This document shows positions 1 through 13,872 of a stretch of DNA of 64,000 nucleotides, piece by piece. The stretch comes from Burhinus oedicnemus. Its lineage: Eukaryota > Chordata > Aves > Charadriiformes > Burhinidae. The stretch lies in the NCBI GenBank assembly GCA_008921705.1, contig VFFE01006977.1, positions 756,374 through 820,373 on the forward strand, read 5' to 3'. A program made the translations under genes and the position numbers. Position 1 is the stretch's first letter. The number at the start of each line of letters is the position of its first letter. The notes beneath the pieces were generated by a model. The model made no database searches and had not been told where the DNA came from. It worked only from the letters and a program-made list of their open reading frames with translations.

Positions 1-3000
1 TAAATCAACTTTTGCTGTAACTCTAAAAGAAAGACATATAGATGTTACACTGCTTTTAAAGAACATACCAATAGAGATGATTCTAAGTCTGTCCTCCCTG
101 GCACCCAGCATGATTTTCAAAAGTACAGCGTATCTGGCCTTCTTGGCTGATGCTCTCTGTCTCTGTTGCCTCTACAGAGGAGCTCAGCTTCACAGGAACT
201 GAAATTCCATCTTCGCCAGTCCCAGTTTATTTTGATTTTGGTGAAAACGTAAAGCATGTGAATTAATAAACCAATGGGTTTATTGGAGCTCTACTGAGAG
301 CCAAAGATACCGAAACAGTATGTGTCTTGCAGCAGTCCAAATGTGTAATCAAATGGAAGTCTGCTGTAGATTACTAAGCAATTAGTAGGCTTAAAATATT
401 TCCTATAAACGGTCCTTTCCTTACTTTTCCTACCCCAAGTGGTCCATGATCATCTCATCTCTCTGTTTTTCCCAGCAGTGGTCTCAGGCATCCCAAACCA
501 TATGATTCCTATTAAAAGACTGGCACCCAGCTTATGATCCATCAACGCCTCACCTTCACAAGGCGGTGACGGAGCAGTACAACATGCTAACACCTTTCAG
601 ACATTCCAGCAAGAAAACCAGGGGCATAAAAATAGACAACACACAACCAAGTGTGCTAACAAATTCTAATTATAATGGGGCGAGCTGTTGGAAGCTACTA
701 GCCAAAATGTCTTTATATGAATTCAGCTAAGTCAGATGACAATAGCATTTAACCCACCTATGTCTGATGATTGTTCTCATGTGCTGACACACTATGTCTT
801 CCCATGGCAGCCAACACACAAGGGATCAGTAAAAGGAAATATTACACCTGTTGAGGTACAAGCACACCAGGTTTTTTTCAAAACCTTTACAATTGCCATC
901 ATTTATTTTCATTAGAAAGATAAATTATTCCACCTAACTCTGATGCATAGAGTGCACAGTGAAGAATATAATGTCTGACTCAAAGGTGTGGTGCATTTAG
1001 ATGTGTAAGAGAGGATCGAGATATCTGTTTTACTTTGAAGTAAATCCTGTAAGAACTACCATTATCTCATGGAAAGTTTTGAAAATACCATTTAAAAGCA
1101 CTTGTGTCCAGATTACCCGTGTGCCAGAGCAAACCAGTGAAACCCCTTGAATCATTCCTGTCATTAGACTATCTCAAAACACATTTGTCAGACTGTTGAA
1201 AGAAGGTAGCGTTTCCTCTAGACACCATATGTTGTGAAGTATTATAAATATATTGCAGTGACTAGAATCAGGATCAGATTAGTTAGCCTGTGAAACAGTA
1301 GTGTTTTACTTTCTTGTCTCATTTATTTGAGAGGTACCAAAGCCAGTGTTGAAACTGTTTTTTCATGTATAAACATTCTAAAATAGCACATGTAGTTCAT
1401 CTTCAAAGGTATGCGTTTCTCCAGCACATGTGTATATACAAGGTGCCAGAATGTGGCTGTGTCTCTTTCTGCCAGTCCAGCTACAATTTCCTGTTCCTGG
1501 TCTCTGCTTCTGAACTCAGGAGTACTTGCAATTAAAGTGATCCCAGAAAAACAAGATGATGAGTCTGCCCTCCGTCTCATGCTTTTCCCACAGAAAAGAG
1601 CCAAATAAGAACACCCTAAAACAGTGAGTAGCTATGTCCCTAGAAGTTTTGTATAAACCTGTGACTGATAAGCGCATTCTAGCCTGTGCCTATGTCTAAT
1701 TAGTTGCTTCTCCCCAGCTCATCACAAAAATAGGGTGTGATAGCTCAAGAGACTGCAGTGGTGAGGAACATGTCTCAGAGAGTATCTTAGATGTTGTCTG
1801 CTTCTCTTCCTGCATTTTTATGGCAATTTGAAGTGCTCTTTGTTAAGATTTTGTCTCCTTCATCTGCTCAGCCCCCCACGAGGGACTCATTGTTTTGCAG
1901 CATTCGCAAGCATGCCGCCAGTCACCGCAGTGATGATGAGATGCTGAGAGAGCCAAGACCCCTGATCTGCAGGTGTGGATCATCACATGCATGCGTAGGA
2001 GTCTTGTCCTGGGGCCAGAGATTCTCCTTCATATCAAAACACAGAACATCAATAAGCTCCAACTGCCCTGAGCTGATGCCTTAAATGAAAGTGTACTCAC
2101 ATTAAGACTAAATTATGGAAGTGACTTTCTGCAGTGAGAAGGGAGAAACTCTTGGCACTCTGCAGCTGCTTCTTTTCTCTGAAAGTGCAAAATAAAAAGC
2201 TGTTAGGCTACCAGGTGAGGCTGGTGAAGCACAAGCTCAGGCTGGTCTGTCACCAGGCAATGGATCCTGCAGACCTCCACCGACCCTTCCTGGCCCTGCG
2301 GGAAAAGGAGCTCGGGTCAGCAGGCTCATGCTTCCCATTGCACGCTCTACCAGGGTTTACAGGATCAACATCCCAGCGGAGCAGTAAGCGGGGAGGGTGG
2401 ATTAGCTCTTAATGGCCAAAGACTTGTTTGCAAACAAATGCTATGCTATGCATGGATGGAATTGTTGCTAAACATACTTGTTTAAATGGTTTCCAAAAGG
2501 CAGCAGTAGGTTATTAACAGAAGAAGTATTACTCTGGACTACCTGGTTCTTAGGTTATGTGCAAACCTAAAATTACATTCTGGTGGTTTGCAAAGCTATC
2601 GCTCTTTGCTGGAACAGAATTTATGCTTTCTTTGTTTTCCTTTTAGCCAATGATTTGAAAGTATATGTTTCAGAGGACAATGTTGAATGTGTCCAGTCTG
2701 CGGCTTATTAAGCACTGGTAAATACCAGATTTTTGCAACAAGAAAAGGAATAACACATTGCAGGGAAAAGCCTGTATTGAAAACAGTCCCTTTTTGTTTC
2801 TGAAAATGTAAATTATTTTGGACATTTTTCAGATATTAATCCATGACTGATAACAGAAATATTTTGATAAGAGTTTAATTTTCTGGAAATATTTTAAAAT
2901 GTAGGGGTTTTTTTATTTATTCTGTTTTGTTTTTAGAGAGGAAGATTTACCAGATATTTAGCCTGGATGGAATATATATTTCAACTTTCTACTGCTAAAG

Positions 3001-6000
3001 GATTTAGCAAACAAGTGAAGTTAAGTAGGAAAGTAGAGGGAGTGCAGGTAATTTTGATGAGTTATTAACTTTTATTTGATTTAGATTTTTAGATTCACCA
3101 TTGTGAGGACAGGAAAATTTTAACAATGGCAACACATTTCATAATCTACAAACTGGAATATCCAATAGAAGGCTGCTAATTATTCACTTCATCGTCTAAA
3201 CTCAATGAATTACCACTTCAAATTTTATGGATATTGCTTTCTTTCAAAAGTGTTTTCTTTGGGAGCCTAGTGCATACACTGTGTGCCTGTGTTGCTATTT
3301 CCAGGTTCAACGTTCCAATGATAAAAATATAGTCAGGGATCTGAGTGGTAATTATTAATAGCTACAGTATGTTATGCCTTCCAAATGAAGAAAAGGTATG
3401 AGTCAAATTTCTGACATCCACAAGAGATTTCTTGCTAAAATCAGGGGGGGTGGTTCTCTGAAATCTGCTGAATACATGAAAAAATGGAAGTTTTGCATCC
3501 TCAGAAAAATCCGAAGTTCCTTAAATAACATGGCAAGTGAGGGGGTTGTCTGCATCTCACCTTCTTTTACCTCAGGCAAACTCTGAAATGAGGTCATTAG
3601 GATGGTCTTTAGGATAGGTTTAGTGATTTTTCAGTCAGAAAGATCAAATCAGAAAGAACAGCCTTCTGTTCTAAGTCACAAAAGCTGGTTAAAAGAGAAG
3701 TAGAAGTGTCTACACAACTCTGAGGAAAAAGGGATTTAACTTGCTAAAAGTTATTAAGCATGTATAAGAGAGGTTAAAAAAATTAGCCAGGAAAAATAAC
3801 TGGTTTAGGATTAGTTACCAATGCGTTTAAAGGAAAATAACAATGTGTAATATTTTAAAATATATAAATATAACAATATGTAACTTCCTTTTGTGCTACT
3901 TATGACACGTTGCCACTCAAATGAAGGCAGCGAGTAATGTACTGTACAACGCTTTCGTGGTATACTGAAGACAAGAAGTCAACTTTTCCCGTGCTGTTCC
4001 AAGTAACAGTTTTAGGTAAGCAAAGCCAGGTTTTCACCATTGTTTTGTGGCTACCCTTTCCATTGGCATGTATTGAAGTCTTAAGGCTGAGTAATGGTCT
4101 TGTAACTGCGTAAATACTGAGATTCATGAATCTGAAACAGAGCTGCCTTGCACCAGTGCCCCACAATTGAAACCCAGATCTATCTGCCATAGAGTGAATA
4201 CAAGTTGAGGCCAGTGAGGCAAAGAGTATAAAAACAAATAGACTTTGAAAGCTTCTTGCTTGAAGCTTACAATAAAGTGAAGTGTTAAAGAGATGGTCAA
4301 AGGAGCCTCCTGGAGTTTAGAAAGTCCAGATTTATCAGTGCTTGTCCAAGCTGATCCAAACCTCTGGAGGTTTTGACTGTTGTCCATCACTAACAATAAT
4401 GTGAATGACCCCATTTATTACACTTCTTCTATAGTAGTGATAAGAAGCACTGTCCAAGAAACTGGGATGTAGCCCACAGAAAACAAACAAAACTTCTTAC
4501 TGGGGAACAACTGAGAAACTTTTCCTGGAAAGCAAACTAGAAGAACAGTGGTATCTTGTTATGCTAAAGTGCAGTTTAAATACTATTCATTCATTTCACA
4601 AACCATTAAAACACAGCTAGATACTGTAAACTAATAAAACTCATCAGTACTACTGAGCTGCAGTGTGCTGGGCCTTGGCAATGCTCAGGCTGCTGTGCTA
4701 TGCCTTTCCCTGGTGGATGGGAAGCTCTTTCTCCTTAACAATCTTCAGCTAATTAGTGTCATTTTGCAGAGCTGCAGTTCCCTGGGCACAAGTATGTGGA
4801 CAAAAGACTGTAACAACCTCAATTTTTCCAGCCTGTATAACTCGAAATGTTGAAAAATCTAAACAGTGCCTTACGATTTAGTTGCTAAACATTTATGACC
4901 TTGCTCAACTGAATCTTGTTTTCTATTCTGTCTTACCCATTCCCATGTCTGTTTCCATATCCTACATTTGCCTGCTTTGGAGTCTGGTCTCTCAGAGTAG
5001 GGACAACAGTATTGAAATAAACTGAATATTCATTAAATGTTACAGTATTAAACAATACTTAATAAGAAGTGTAACTGAGAAAAATGCATTAAATTGTCTT
5101 GACTGCATCAGAAATTTTCTCAATTGCTAAGCCTATGAGGTTACCCAACAGCATCAGCCAAAGTGAAGGCCAGACTTTGAAATCCTTGCAGACAGTAAGG
5201 AGAATATAACCTTACCACAAGTTCTAGTGAAATTGAGTCAGTGGCTGAGAATAAGCTTATTTCAAACGGAGGCAAAAAAGCGTCACTTGAGGGAAGAACT
5301 GCAGTTCTTAAGATCATGAGTCTTTCTTTGGTTCTTTCCTTGTTTTTGGAGGGGATATAGTGTCACTGCTTACTGTAAGTAATAGTAGTAGTAAAAAATA
5401 ACAAAGAGAAACATTGACATTCTTACTTTCAAAAACAGCAGAAATTCTGGAGGATGAAAGAATTAATCATTTTTTTGTCCCATCACTTTTTCTGACCAGC
5501 TACAGGTCTAGGTGATAAAAGCTGATTTTAGAAGCAGCAGAGAGGAAGCCTCTTGTAGCCTACACCAGGTTCTATTAATCTTTCAGAATTAAATTTTATG
5601 CTTTCAAGGGTCACCTGCAGCCAACCTCTCAGGCAGCAATTCACAAATGTACAGAATTAGACCAGTCCTTCCATAACTCAGTCATGTAATTTAGTGATGT
5701 TGCCCTACAAATGGACAACATCATGAAAGAGTCATTGAGGCCTCTTGATTTTCTTGCTTTGTCACCATATCAAATGCAATTTCCTCTGTAAGGTACAGTA
5801 TCTTTATATTCTTTGAAAGAGGATTTCAAGAACCATTCTGATGAACAATGTGTCAGGTATCACATACACTGATATTTGTGCATACTTATCAAAATAATTG
5901 GTTCACAAAAAGCCACAGTCAGTTGTAAAACCCTATGAAAATATCGTTTTCTAACTGCCACCCCTGATATGCCTTAAAATGGTACATAACACTTTGATAA

Positions 6001-8343
6001 AGCAACTCTGCTGTGAACAACGTATAAGAAAAGAATACTATGTTACACACATTTTTTATTAAAACATTCTCAAAGACTGCTGATATTTGTGATACAGAAT
6101 TCAAACTTTTCCATTTATAGTTCTACATTTGATAAATATCAATTATTTATAAAGTAAAAGATTAAATTATTAACGTTGATTAATGCATACACATTACTTA
6201 AAATAGATGTAAATATTTAATGCATTTATTACCAATATTCATAACTAACTTGGAGAAAGTATTGAATAGAAGTTGTCATCCGATACTAAAGTAGTCAAGC
6301 TGATTAAAACTTAGCCTCAAAGGAGTCACAAGTGATTCTTTAGATACAGAGAAACTGGATGATAAAAAAGCAAAAAAATTCACTTTGAATGACTATGAAA
6401 TAATGTACATGACTAACAGGAGCAAAATAACCGATTGTGGGATCACTGAGGATGCTTTTTACAGGACATCAATTCAATGACTAGCAGGAGTCAGAAGGCA
6501 AATGAAATGGCAGAAGTTGCTAGAAAAGGAACAGAGAATCAAGGAGAACCCGTCGTTAGGTTACTGAGTACTTGCAAAAGTGTCATATGCTTTTTTTAAA
6601 ACCTCTCGTCACTTACTGGCTAAACTTAGAGACAGGGTCCTAAAGCAGACAGACATTTCATCTGACCTAGTATGGCCATTTTTCACTTATTGTTTAAAAT
6701 TGTATTACTAATTTGCAGTGGAAAAGATCACTAATTCCAAAATTTTAGCTTTTTTATGAGCAGAACTTGCTACAGTATGCTGAAAACGATTGTATTTTGA
6801 CCATTTCTAACAGACCTATCTCTGCATCTGGCTCAATAACCTATAACACCGAGTTTAGGTATGAGTGCAGTTGTGTGTGGGTTTCTGTCCAGTTTTCCAT
6901 GTATACTGAAAAGAAACTGTAGAAAGTAGAGGTGGATTCTAGGACAAGTAAATTGATCAGGGTTGATAAATGGGCTATGAGTCCCTAAGCAAATACCAAC
7001 ACTCACTAGTATGCATCGTTCTGTGGTTCATATTTTTCATTTGTTTGACCTCCTCCTATATTTTTATAAACTGATCATCATTTATGATTTACTGAAATAA
7101 TAAAAGAAAATAAATAAAGACCATAATAACCATAGCAGGAAGATTTCATCTGGATGTATTTCTTATTATGCATGGTAAGTTACTGAGGGGTTTCTTGCTT
7201 TCCCCCAAAGTCATTTGTTTTTCATGAATCCATTTAAAACAGTCTTTCATTCATTGCTTCTGCATGTGCACTGCATTTAAAATAGATGTAATACGGAGCG
7301 CTAAGAGGAGTGTCGTGACCATCTGAAAATCAATGCCAGATTAAAAAACCTTTCCCACCAAGTCATGACTTCGATTCTCATCTTTATTATTGGTATGTTT
7401 CTGAAGGATTTCAGGAGAAAAAGTAAAAAGGTATGATGATAGTAGATTTCAGTAGTCTAGAATTCATCTTCAAAAAGCAAACAAAATTTATAAATGCATA
7501 GAAGAGAGAAAAGAACTCAGAAGGAAATTAAATACAGGATATTTCCAGATAATATTACAATTTCTATTAACAATCTGTTTAGGCAAATTCAGAAACCTAC
7601 TACAATAAAGCTTAGTTTATTCTAGGTTTCAGTGAGATGATTGATGAGGGTTGTTATCTTCTGCATTTAATGTTTAAATAAGATGTTTCTTCTTCTAATG
7701 GTGGGCAGTTTGAAAAGGTATATTCTGTTCCTGTTCTTTTAGTCTCCTAAACACATTGCCTACCTGCACTCATTACTACAGCATGTGCAGTAAGCTTGCT
7801 TATGCTTTAAAAAACAGGAGCAGCATCCCTCCTGTTCTAATTTTCCTCCTTCTCTCCCAAGGAAAAAGTGTGTGAGGTGTAGTGTTTCTGTTAGAAAAGG
7901 GAAAGTCAAAGTTATAGCTTAGAAAAGAAAGTGTTGGGTCTTATTGAGGCTCTTGATTCATTCCACATTCGCGGTCCAGTCCCTGAGAAAGCGCTGTGCC
8001 TTGCATTTTGCCCTTGCCAGCTGTCAGTCTGGACACATAGCCTGAATAAATGAGAATGCAAATAGAGGAGTGCAGTCCTACAAGCATTTTTTTATGCAAG
8101 AGCCACAGGCCTTCTCTCCTTAAATAAAAGAAAGAAAAATGTCTTTTACAAACAATTTCAGGGCAGTCAAAGCTAGGGAAACCTTAATGTTCCCTGTAGG
8201 TCATGTCCAGGATGGAAAAATACATTGTTATGTGCCATTTTAACCAGGCATACAATAGCTTAATATATTAGCAAGGCTGTTTTTTAAATCTAGGTTTAAA
8301 AATAGCTCTGTCAATTCAGCTTCACAGTAATGTAGGGAGAGGG
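1..8343. other. Non-coding AT-rich stretch, no gene seen
   Basis: I see no recognisable exon, RNA gene or mobile element here. Open frames are short (under 100 codons) and have no family resemblance. Composition is uneven. About 2205-2400 is a small GC-richer pocket containing a short internal repeat of a CAGGYTGGT-like phrase. About 5990-6260 is strongly AT-rich, with many short A and T runs. A small perfect hairpin (8 bp arms, 4 nt loop) lies at 265-284. None of this identifies a function. Confidence 0.6.
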
Positions 8344-8367
8344 TTTTTTTTTTCTTTTTTTCTTTTT
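8344..8367. repeat. T-rich low-complexity tract
   Basis: Runs of T interrupted by single C residues. This is simple sequence with no recognisable element attached on either side. Confidence 0.85.
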
Positions 8368-9732
8368 CAACCAAGGGAGTGTAGAAAGGATTATTTTTCT
8401 ACCAGCATAACAATGGAGTCATACAATCCAGAAACTACTCAGAGATGTCTAGATTCCTTGTAGACAGCAGAGATGTCACTGTCCTTGTCCCGTTGCTATC
8501 CCAGGAGTGAGTCTGGGGTGGGATAGAGTAGGGTAGCTGCACCGTTTCACATTTACAGCTGAGATCACAGTTAGATAATTGCAAAACTGATGTTAGCACT
8601 ATGTTAAACACAGCTTTAGCTATAAGCATTTCACAGTGTTTCTTGTCTCTTTTGCATTTTATACACAAGCCAGAGTGTGGATTTATAACGTTTAATACTG
8701 AAAGGTACACTACCAGAAAATAAAGTAAGAGTTGAAAAGAAAGAAGCAGCTGGTATTTTAGACCATTTCAATACAGCCTTTATCAGAGGGTAGTATAAAG
8801 CAACAGACAGCACATAGATTCAAGGAATATTCAACAGAAACTTGAGAGGGATTACGGACTTCCTCCATACCATGACATATTTCAATTTAAGACATATGGA
8901 ATAAATCAGAGCAGACAGCGTGGAGCTGGAACACACAGGAAAATCAGTAATAAACCTGGAGGGTAGTCAGAGGTGCTTGAAAACATGGGCATAGTTATCA
9001 GTCAAGTCAACTGCTTTTCAGTTGAGTTAGGATCAAGTGGGTACTCGACAGACCTAGGGAGAACTGGCAAAAATGCAAGCAGTATCAGTTTGCAGGCCGC
9101 ATGGTCATTTAGGCTATGGTCATCGTTCTTTTACATCCATCTTCCTCCTCCTTGGAGTAACGCATGCTGTAGTATAAGGGTACTGGCACGAGTAACAAGC
9201 ATATAAAGAAGCCAGTCTTTGTATTTGATCCCTACTTTGGATATTTGTGGCAGCCTTGTAGCCTACCCCTGATACCATCTGGCTATGGCTGCATAACATT
9301 CAGCACTGAAAACCTTTAACGTCTTACAATGAGTTTGCAACCGAGCAATATCCATGTAGAAGTGCAGGCAGTTGTACACTATTGCTGTAAGCAGGCTAGT
9401 ATAATTTTGTGAATGGAAAAAAATGAACTGGAAAAATTAATATCTAAATACAATACACCTGTTATCTCTCTCTTCTGACAGATTCAGTATGACATCAGGT
9501 CTGTGTCTAAGCTCAGACTTTTAGCACAAAATTGTGTGCTTTTGACACAACAGCCTTGCTGATGCCAGGGCAGGGCGGGCAGAACTGGACTTTTCTGTGG
9601 AGCCATCACCGGTCTCCAGGTTATTTCTGTTCAAGCTGGAGATGTGGAGTTTATTTTTGTGGTAGCATTTGAAGACCAGCAGTTGAGGCAACATTTTTAG
9701 CTCTTTCACAGGGTAATAGACCTCTGCTTTGC
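8368..9732. other. Unique DNA, nothing recognised
   Basis: Ordinary AT-rich sequence. Short overlapping open frames occur on both strands, up to about 90 codons, with no known motif. No repeat family was recognised. Confidence 0.5.
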
Positions 9733-9805
9733 ACAAAAAAAACCCCAAAACAAAGAAACAAACAAAAACAACAAAAACCCCCCAACCAACCAAACAAACA
9801 AAAAG
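9733..9805. repeat. A/C-rich low-complexity (CAAA/CCAA-like)
   Basis: The + strand is almost wholly A and C, made of imperfect CAAA, CAAAA and CCAA units. This makes the opposite strand G/T-only. It may have grown from the poly(A) or simple tail of an old insertion, but no parent element is visible beside it. Confidence 0.85.
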
Positions 9806-10458
9806 ATTGCTGTTGTTAGGGTAGCTATTTTGATGTTTTTTCTCTGATTAGAACTTTATAAAACTACTACTTTCCATTTCTGAGGGATTTTGTCAGTGAC
9901 ATTTGTTACAGAACAATGCATCTATCTTTAGTTTTGATAAAGTATTTGAGAACACTTATTCAGACATGCCTATCCTATTCCAGAAGTCTGACTGTGGCCC
10001 AGGAAAGGCGTGCTATATCGTCTATCAGGAAGTGAGGGCAGGTCCACAAGCAGAAAACGTAGTGTGCCCCAGAGCACACTGCAGCTTTGTTCTGCACTGT
10101 ATTTCTCTGCATCAGAGGAAGCGTCCTGAATTCAAGTGAGGCAGCTCATGCTGCTGTGAACCAAAGTTCTTATTTTCTGGTCATTTGAGATTTTGCATTA
10201 TTGCTTTTCACGAATTTTTAATGTATCAAACTTGGTATTGTAGCTTAGTTGCAAAAATTAGGATTTCAGGCAGGACATATCTCTAGAGGGACATGACTAG
10301 TATCTTTCATGGAGGTATCCATGTCTTTCATTCAGGCATCATCTTCAGTCTTCTTTTTCTCTTGTCCAGAAGGCCACTTCAAAACAACGTACCTTGTTAT
10401 TACAGTAGAAGGGCTGAGGCTGGAAGGTCCCTAATCTTGGACCAATCCCAGGGTGCTA
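9806..10458. other. Unique DNA flanking CR1
   Basis: No gene or repeat recognised. A 78-codon open frame at 9903-10139 shows no motif. The last 60 bases run up to the CR1 tail without a clear target-site duplication, as is usual for CR1. Confidence 0.5.
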
Positions 10459-10806
10459 GTACAGAATCACAGAATCATAGAATCATTTGGTTGGAAGAGA
10501 CATTTAAGATCATCAAGTCCAACCGTAAACATAACACTACCAAGTTACCACTAAACCATGTCCCTCAGCACCATGTCTACCCATCTTTTAAATTCCTCCA
10601 GGGATGGCAATTCCACCACTTCCCTGGGCAGCCTGATCTAATGCTTGATAACCTTTTCTGTCATAAAATTTTTCCTAATATCCAACCTAAATGTCTCCTG
10701 GCCAACTTGAGGCCATTTCCTCTTGTCCTATCACCTGTTACTTGGGAGAAGAGACCGACTCCCACCTCACCACAACCTCCTTTTAGTAGCTCAGAAAGGA
10801 TCTCCT
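10459..10806 (-). mobile_element. CR1 LINE 3' fragment, minus strand, 5'-truncated
   Basis: CR1 is the dominant avian non-LTR retrotransposon. Read on the + strand this is its reverse complement. It opens with the inverted terminal octamers (AGAATCACAGAATCATAGAA) at 10464-10488, followed by the TTGGTTGGAAGAGAC tail region. The antisense of the ORF2 C-terminus comes next, including the phrase around TTCCTCCAGGGATGG at 10592-10608 and the TTACTTGGGAGAAGAGACCGA stretch near 10739-10759. The element fades near 10806, so only about 350 bp of a several-kb LINE is present, which is typical 5' truncation. Substitutions relative to the family are scattered, so it is not a fresh copy. A 171-codon + strand frame (10293-10808) runs antisense through it and is not a gene. 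Confidence 0.95.
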
Positions 10807-12963
10807 GAAAGCAGCTTACTCCTGAGTTACCTGGGGACAAGTGGAGCAGTGGTCTCTGAGTTTCTGTTTTTTCATTCAGTGGAAAACGACTGAGGATATT
10901 CTCTAATCTCCAGCCCTCTCCACCTCTTCCATTGCTGCAGACAAGGGCAGCCTGCAGCCCATCCCCATGTAGGTGAGCTTTTGGTTTCCAAGAGAGTTTT
11001 ACTAGGCAAAAAAAATTGAGTTCTCTGAAATAGTCCTCATCCTGGAGCTACCGCATGCATTTGGGGAAAACCTTCCTCTCTGCTGTACCTGCAAGTGAGA
11101 AGGAGCGAGAAATGCAAAATTCAAGTCTGAAAAGAACTAACCCCTGCAAATATAACAAGGATTTTTTTCTTGAGTACATAACAGCATGGGTATCACCATC
11201 ATTGAGCAGGTACCTGGGGTCATGAATTCTTCATACTCTTCACACTGCCATTCTTTCAACCATTGGCAGCAGGCTGCAAAATGAGTGTAAACATCATGTT
11301 ACTTTCTAACCTAAATTAAAGCTTTAAATAAATTCTGATAAACTTTGGAATCACATCCGTTCTCCTGTTTTCAGTGCAGGGATTGATCTGGTTGAGACAA
11401 AACCTCTTCTTCAACCTATTCTGGGGCACATTCATGTCTTACCCAACCTGGGATGAACTCATTCTGATTTCTGCCTGGCAGAGTCCTTTATTTTGAGCAA
11501 GCACACTAATTGAGTGAATACTCAGTAAACACAGGTTATATCAGCCCTCAAATAAACCATCTGAATTTCTTCTGATGGAAAGGGAAATATTTCTAGCTAT
11601 CCATCGAACTAATAAATTACTACAAAGTTTGCCACAAACCAACACTAGCATTGGATTCAACAGTAGCACTGAAGCCAGCATGGGGTGGTAGCTGGAGTGC
11701 AGGTCTCTTGGTCTTCATGGTCTTAGGAGTATGAAGACATAGGAGTTTCTCTGACAAACACCAAGAGAAACCCAGCACCCCAACATGAATGATGTACTTC
11801 CCTCAACTACTTAGAGATTCAGTTATCACAAGCACTGCTTTTAAGAGGAAAGGGCAGGTTAATAACTTTTTCCTAAGTATATTATCTTGGGTTTTTTTCC
11901 CAGCATACCTCATTTTCAGGGGCCTAAACTGTGTCCCCATCAGTGTATACACCAGGTGAACATCTTTCCATACAATCGTCTCACCAAGTAGCAACACAAG
12001 CTTATATTCCCCCAACGTATTCCTGTTCTTCCCTGTCACTGTTAGTATGAACTATAACTTTCAGAAAACATTTTCTCCTACAAATGTTCAACTGCTTTTC
12101 TCAACTCATGTCCTGTTGTTTTTTTCCTTTCTCAACTGTATGTTGTGGCATCAAGCCTCCCAAACCAAATTCAATCAGAACAAGCTGCACATAAAAACAG
12201 CTGATATTTTATTTGCAACATAAGCGGTAATTTCATTTTCCTTTGAATCACTGCCATATTGTTATACCATGATTGAAAAAGAAAGGGAATATTTAAGCAT
12301 TGATAAAATAAATATCATAAGATGAATCAGCAAGAGGTTTGGTTGGGTTTTTTTTCCAGTATGAAGTTACAAACTCTAGAACAAAAATTAATGAATTCTG
12401 TACAGACTCTGCAGACAAGTGACAGCAAAACCATGACATTTTTTGCTGGTCTTCAGGATAAATGGCAATTAAAATATGTCTTGTTGTGAGTAGCAACACT
12501 TTTTAGGATATGAATTGTTAAGCTTTATATGAGATTTACCTGTCTTATACTTTCAAATGTTCTTTCTTTCCTGGTTGAGGAATAGAAAGATTTTAATAAC
12601 AATTTGTTCCAGGCTGTAATGCTTTAGCTGTTCATTAGACTATCTCCATATCGATCAATGTTTCGAAGAGAGGATTCTAATTAGCTGATTCAGTTCTGGT
12701 TAGAAACTGTGGTTGCCTAGAGGGAAAGTGTCACTAAGAGACCCCCCCCTTCAGCCCTCGTTTTCTTTATTTTCAACCTTTTGGTACGGAAACTAGGGTC
12801 ACTCAATCTAATTCATGCTGTGCCCTGGCTGAAACCCTGATTTTTGTAACTAAGATAAAACAACAACAAAAAAATCTTATTTTGCTCCTTTAAAAGTTTT
12901 GGGAAAACAATAGGGCAAACTGTCAGACAAAAGAGAAAATAAAAGTTTCATCAGTTTTCACCC
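10807..12963. other. Unique DNA, nothing recognised
   Basis: AT-rich sequence with no exon, RNA gene or clear repeat. Minus-strand frames of 68-78 codons lie near 11803-12039 and 12293-12499 without motifs. Confidence 0.5.
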
Positions 12964-13064
12964 TGGCCCAAATTCTGCTGCTCAGAGCATGAAATATACC
13001 TTACGTGAATGTTGATGTAAGATGTCAACAACAGATACCTCACTGAAGTTAAGGCTACACATAC
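12964..13064. repeat. Old sauropsid-type interspersed repeat fragment
   Basis: The block starts GGCCCAAATTCTGCTGCTCAG and continues to CCTCACTGAAGTTAAGGCTACAC. From memory this resembles a widespread old bird/crocodile/turtle repeat whose copies carry 'ggcccaaattctgctctcag' and, further on, 'ccactgaagtcaatggagttac'. The family name and class are not certain to me, and the copy is heavily mutated. The order and spacing of the two phrases agree with the family, which is the main support. Confidence 0.45.
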
Positions 13065-13832
13065 CAGGAGAAGCTGTACAGACCTCATTGTCACTTTCAA
13101 TTTTCAAAATCATATGAAAATGGAAATTTCAAAACATTTTTCAAAATTTCTGCAATAGTATGCCGCTTATAATAAGCTAAGCTACCTAAATGGCAAACAA
13201 TAGTGTGCCCAATTGACAGATTAGTTATACGATGTCTTTTTTCCTGATGACTTCCACAAACTAGTGGTGACATTTTTTGCATAAATTTTTTTTTTCTCTT
13301 TCTCTTGGTAATACACTTTAGCTAAATTTGTAGAGGTGTCACTGGAAGTACACAGACTTCATAGATCACAGTCCTAAGGTCTGTTGAAATAATGATCTAA
13401 CAGCCCCTAAATTATTTCTATGCTAAAAATTACTAATTACTAAGGTTATAGAAACACAGATTTCATAATACCCTCTACATACACATCAGCCAACAGAAAA
13501 GTGCATTTTCACTGTCATCAAACCTGTTCATTTTAAGTTCTAGGTATATAGATCATTCTCCCTCAGCAAAAAGAGGTCTGCTTAAAGCAAGGAGAAGGCA
13601 TTAGGAATAGCCTTTTAGTAGCAGCCACACGTTCTCTGCAAAAAACCACCAAAATCTCCACGATAAACAGAGAGGTTGTGGTCCTTCAAGTAAGTCCTTA
13701 AAGTAAATTTAATAAATCCTGAGCTTCACCTTCCTTTAAAATACCATTTTCATAAGATGCCATAATAGTTATTTCAATTTTTTCCCTATTATCCTGTTTT
13801 GCTTGATTTTTATGAAGGAAAAAAATATGCAA
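13065..13832. other. Unique DNA, nothing recognised
   Basis: AT-rich sequence without recognisable genes or repeats. A 61-codon minus-strand frame (13097-13282) has no motif. Confidence 0.5.
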
Positions 13833-13872
13833 ATGTACATATACACACATATATGTACATATACATACATAT
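13833..13872. repeat. Two-copy 20 bp tandem repeat, TA/CA-rich
   Basis: Unit 1 (13833-13852) is ATGTACATATACACACATAT. Unit 2 (13853-13872) differs at one base, C to T. The copies abut exactly, so this is a short tandem duplication inside alternating purine-pyrimidine sequence. Confidence 0.9.

Noticed and set aside
10293..10808. Longest open frame in the window (171 codons, + strand)
   Set aside because: Most of it is the reverse complement of a CR1 3' end, so the frame is an antisense by-product of the repeat.
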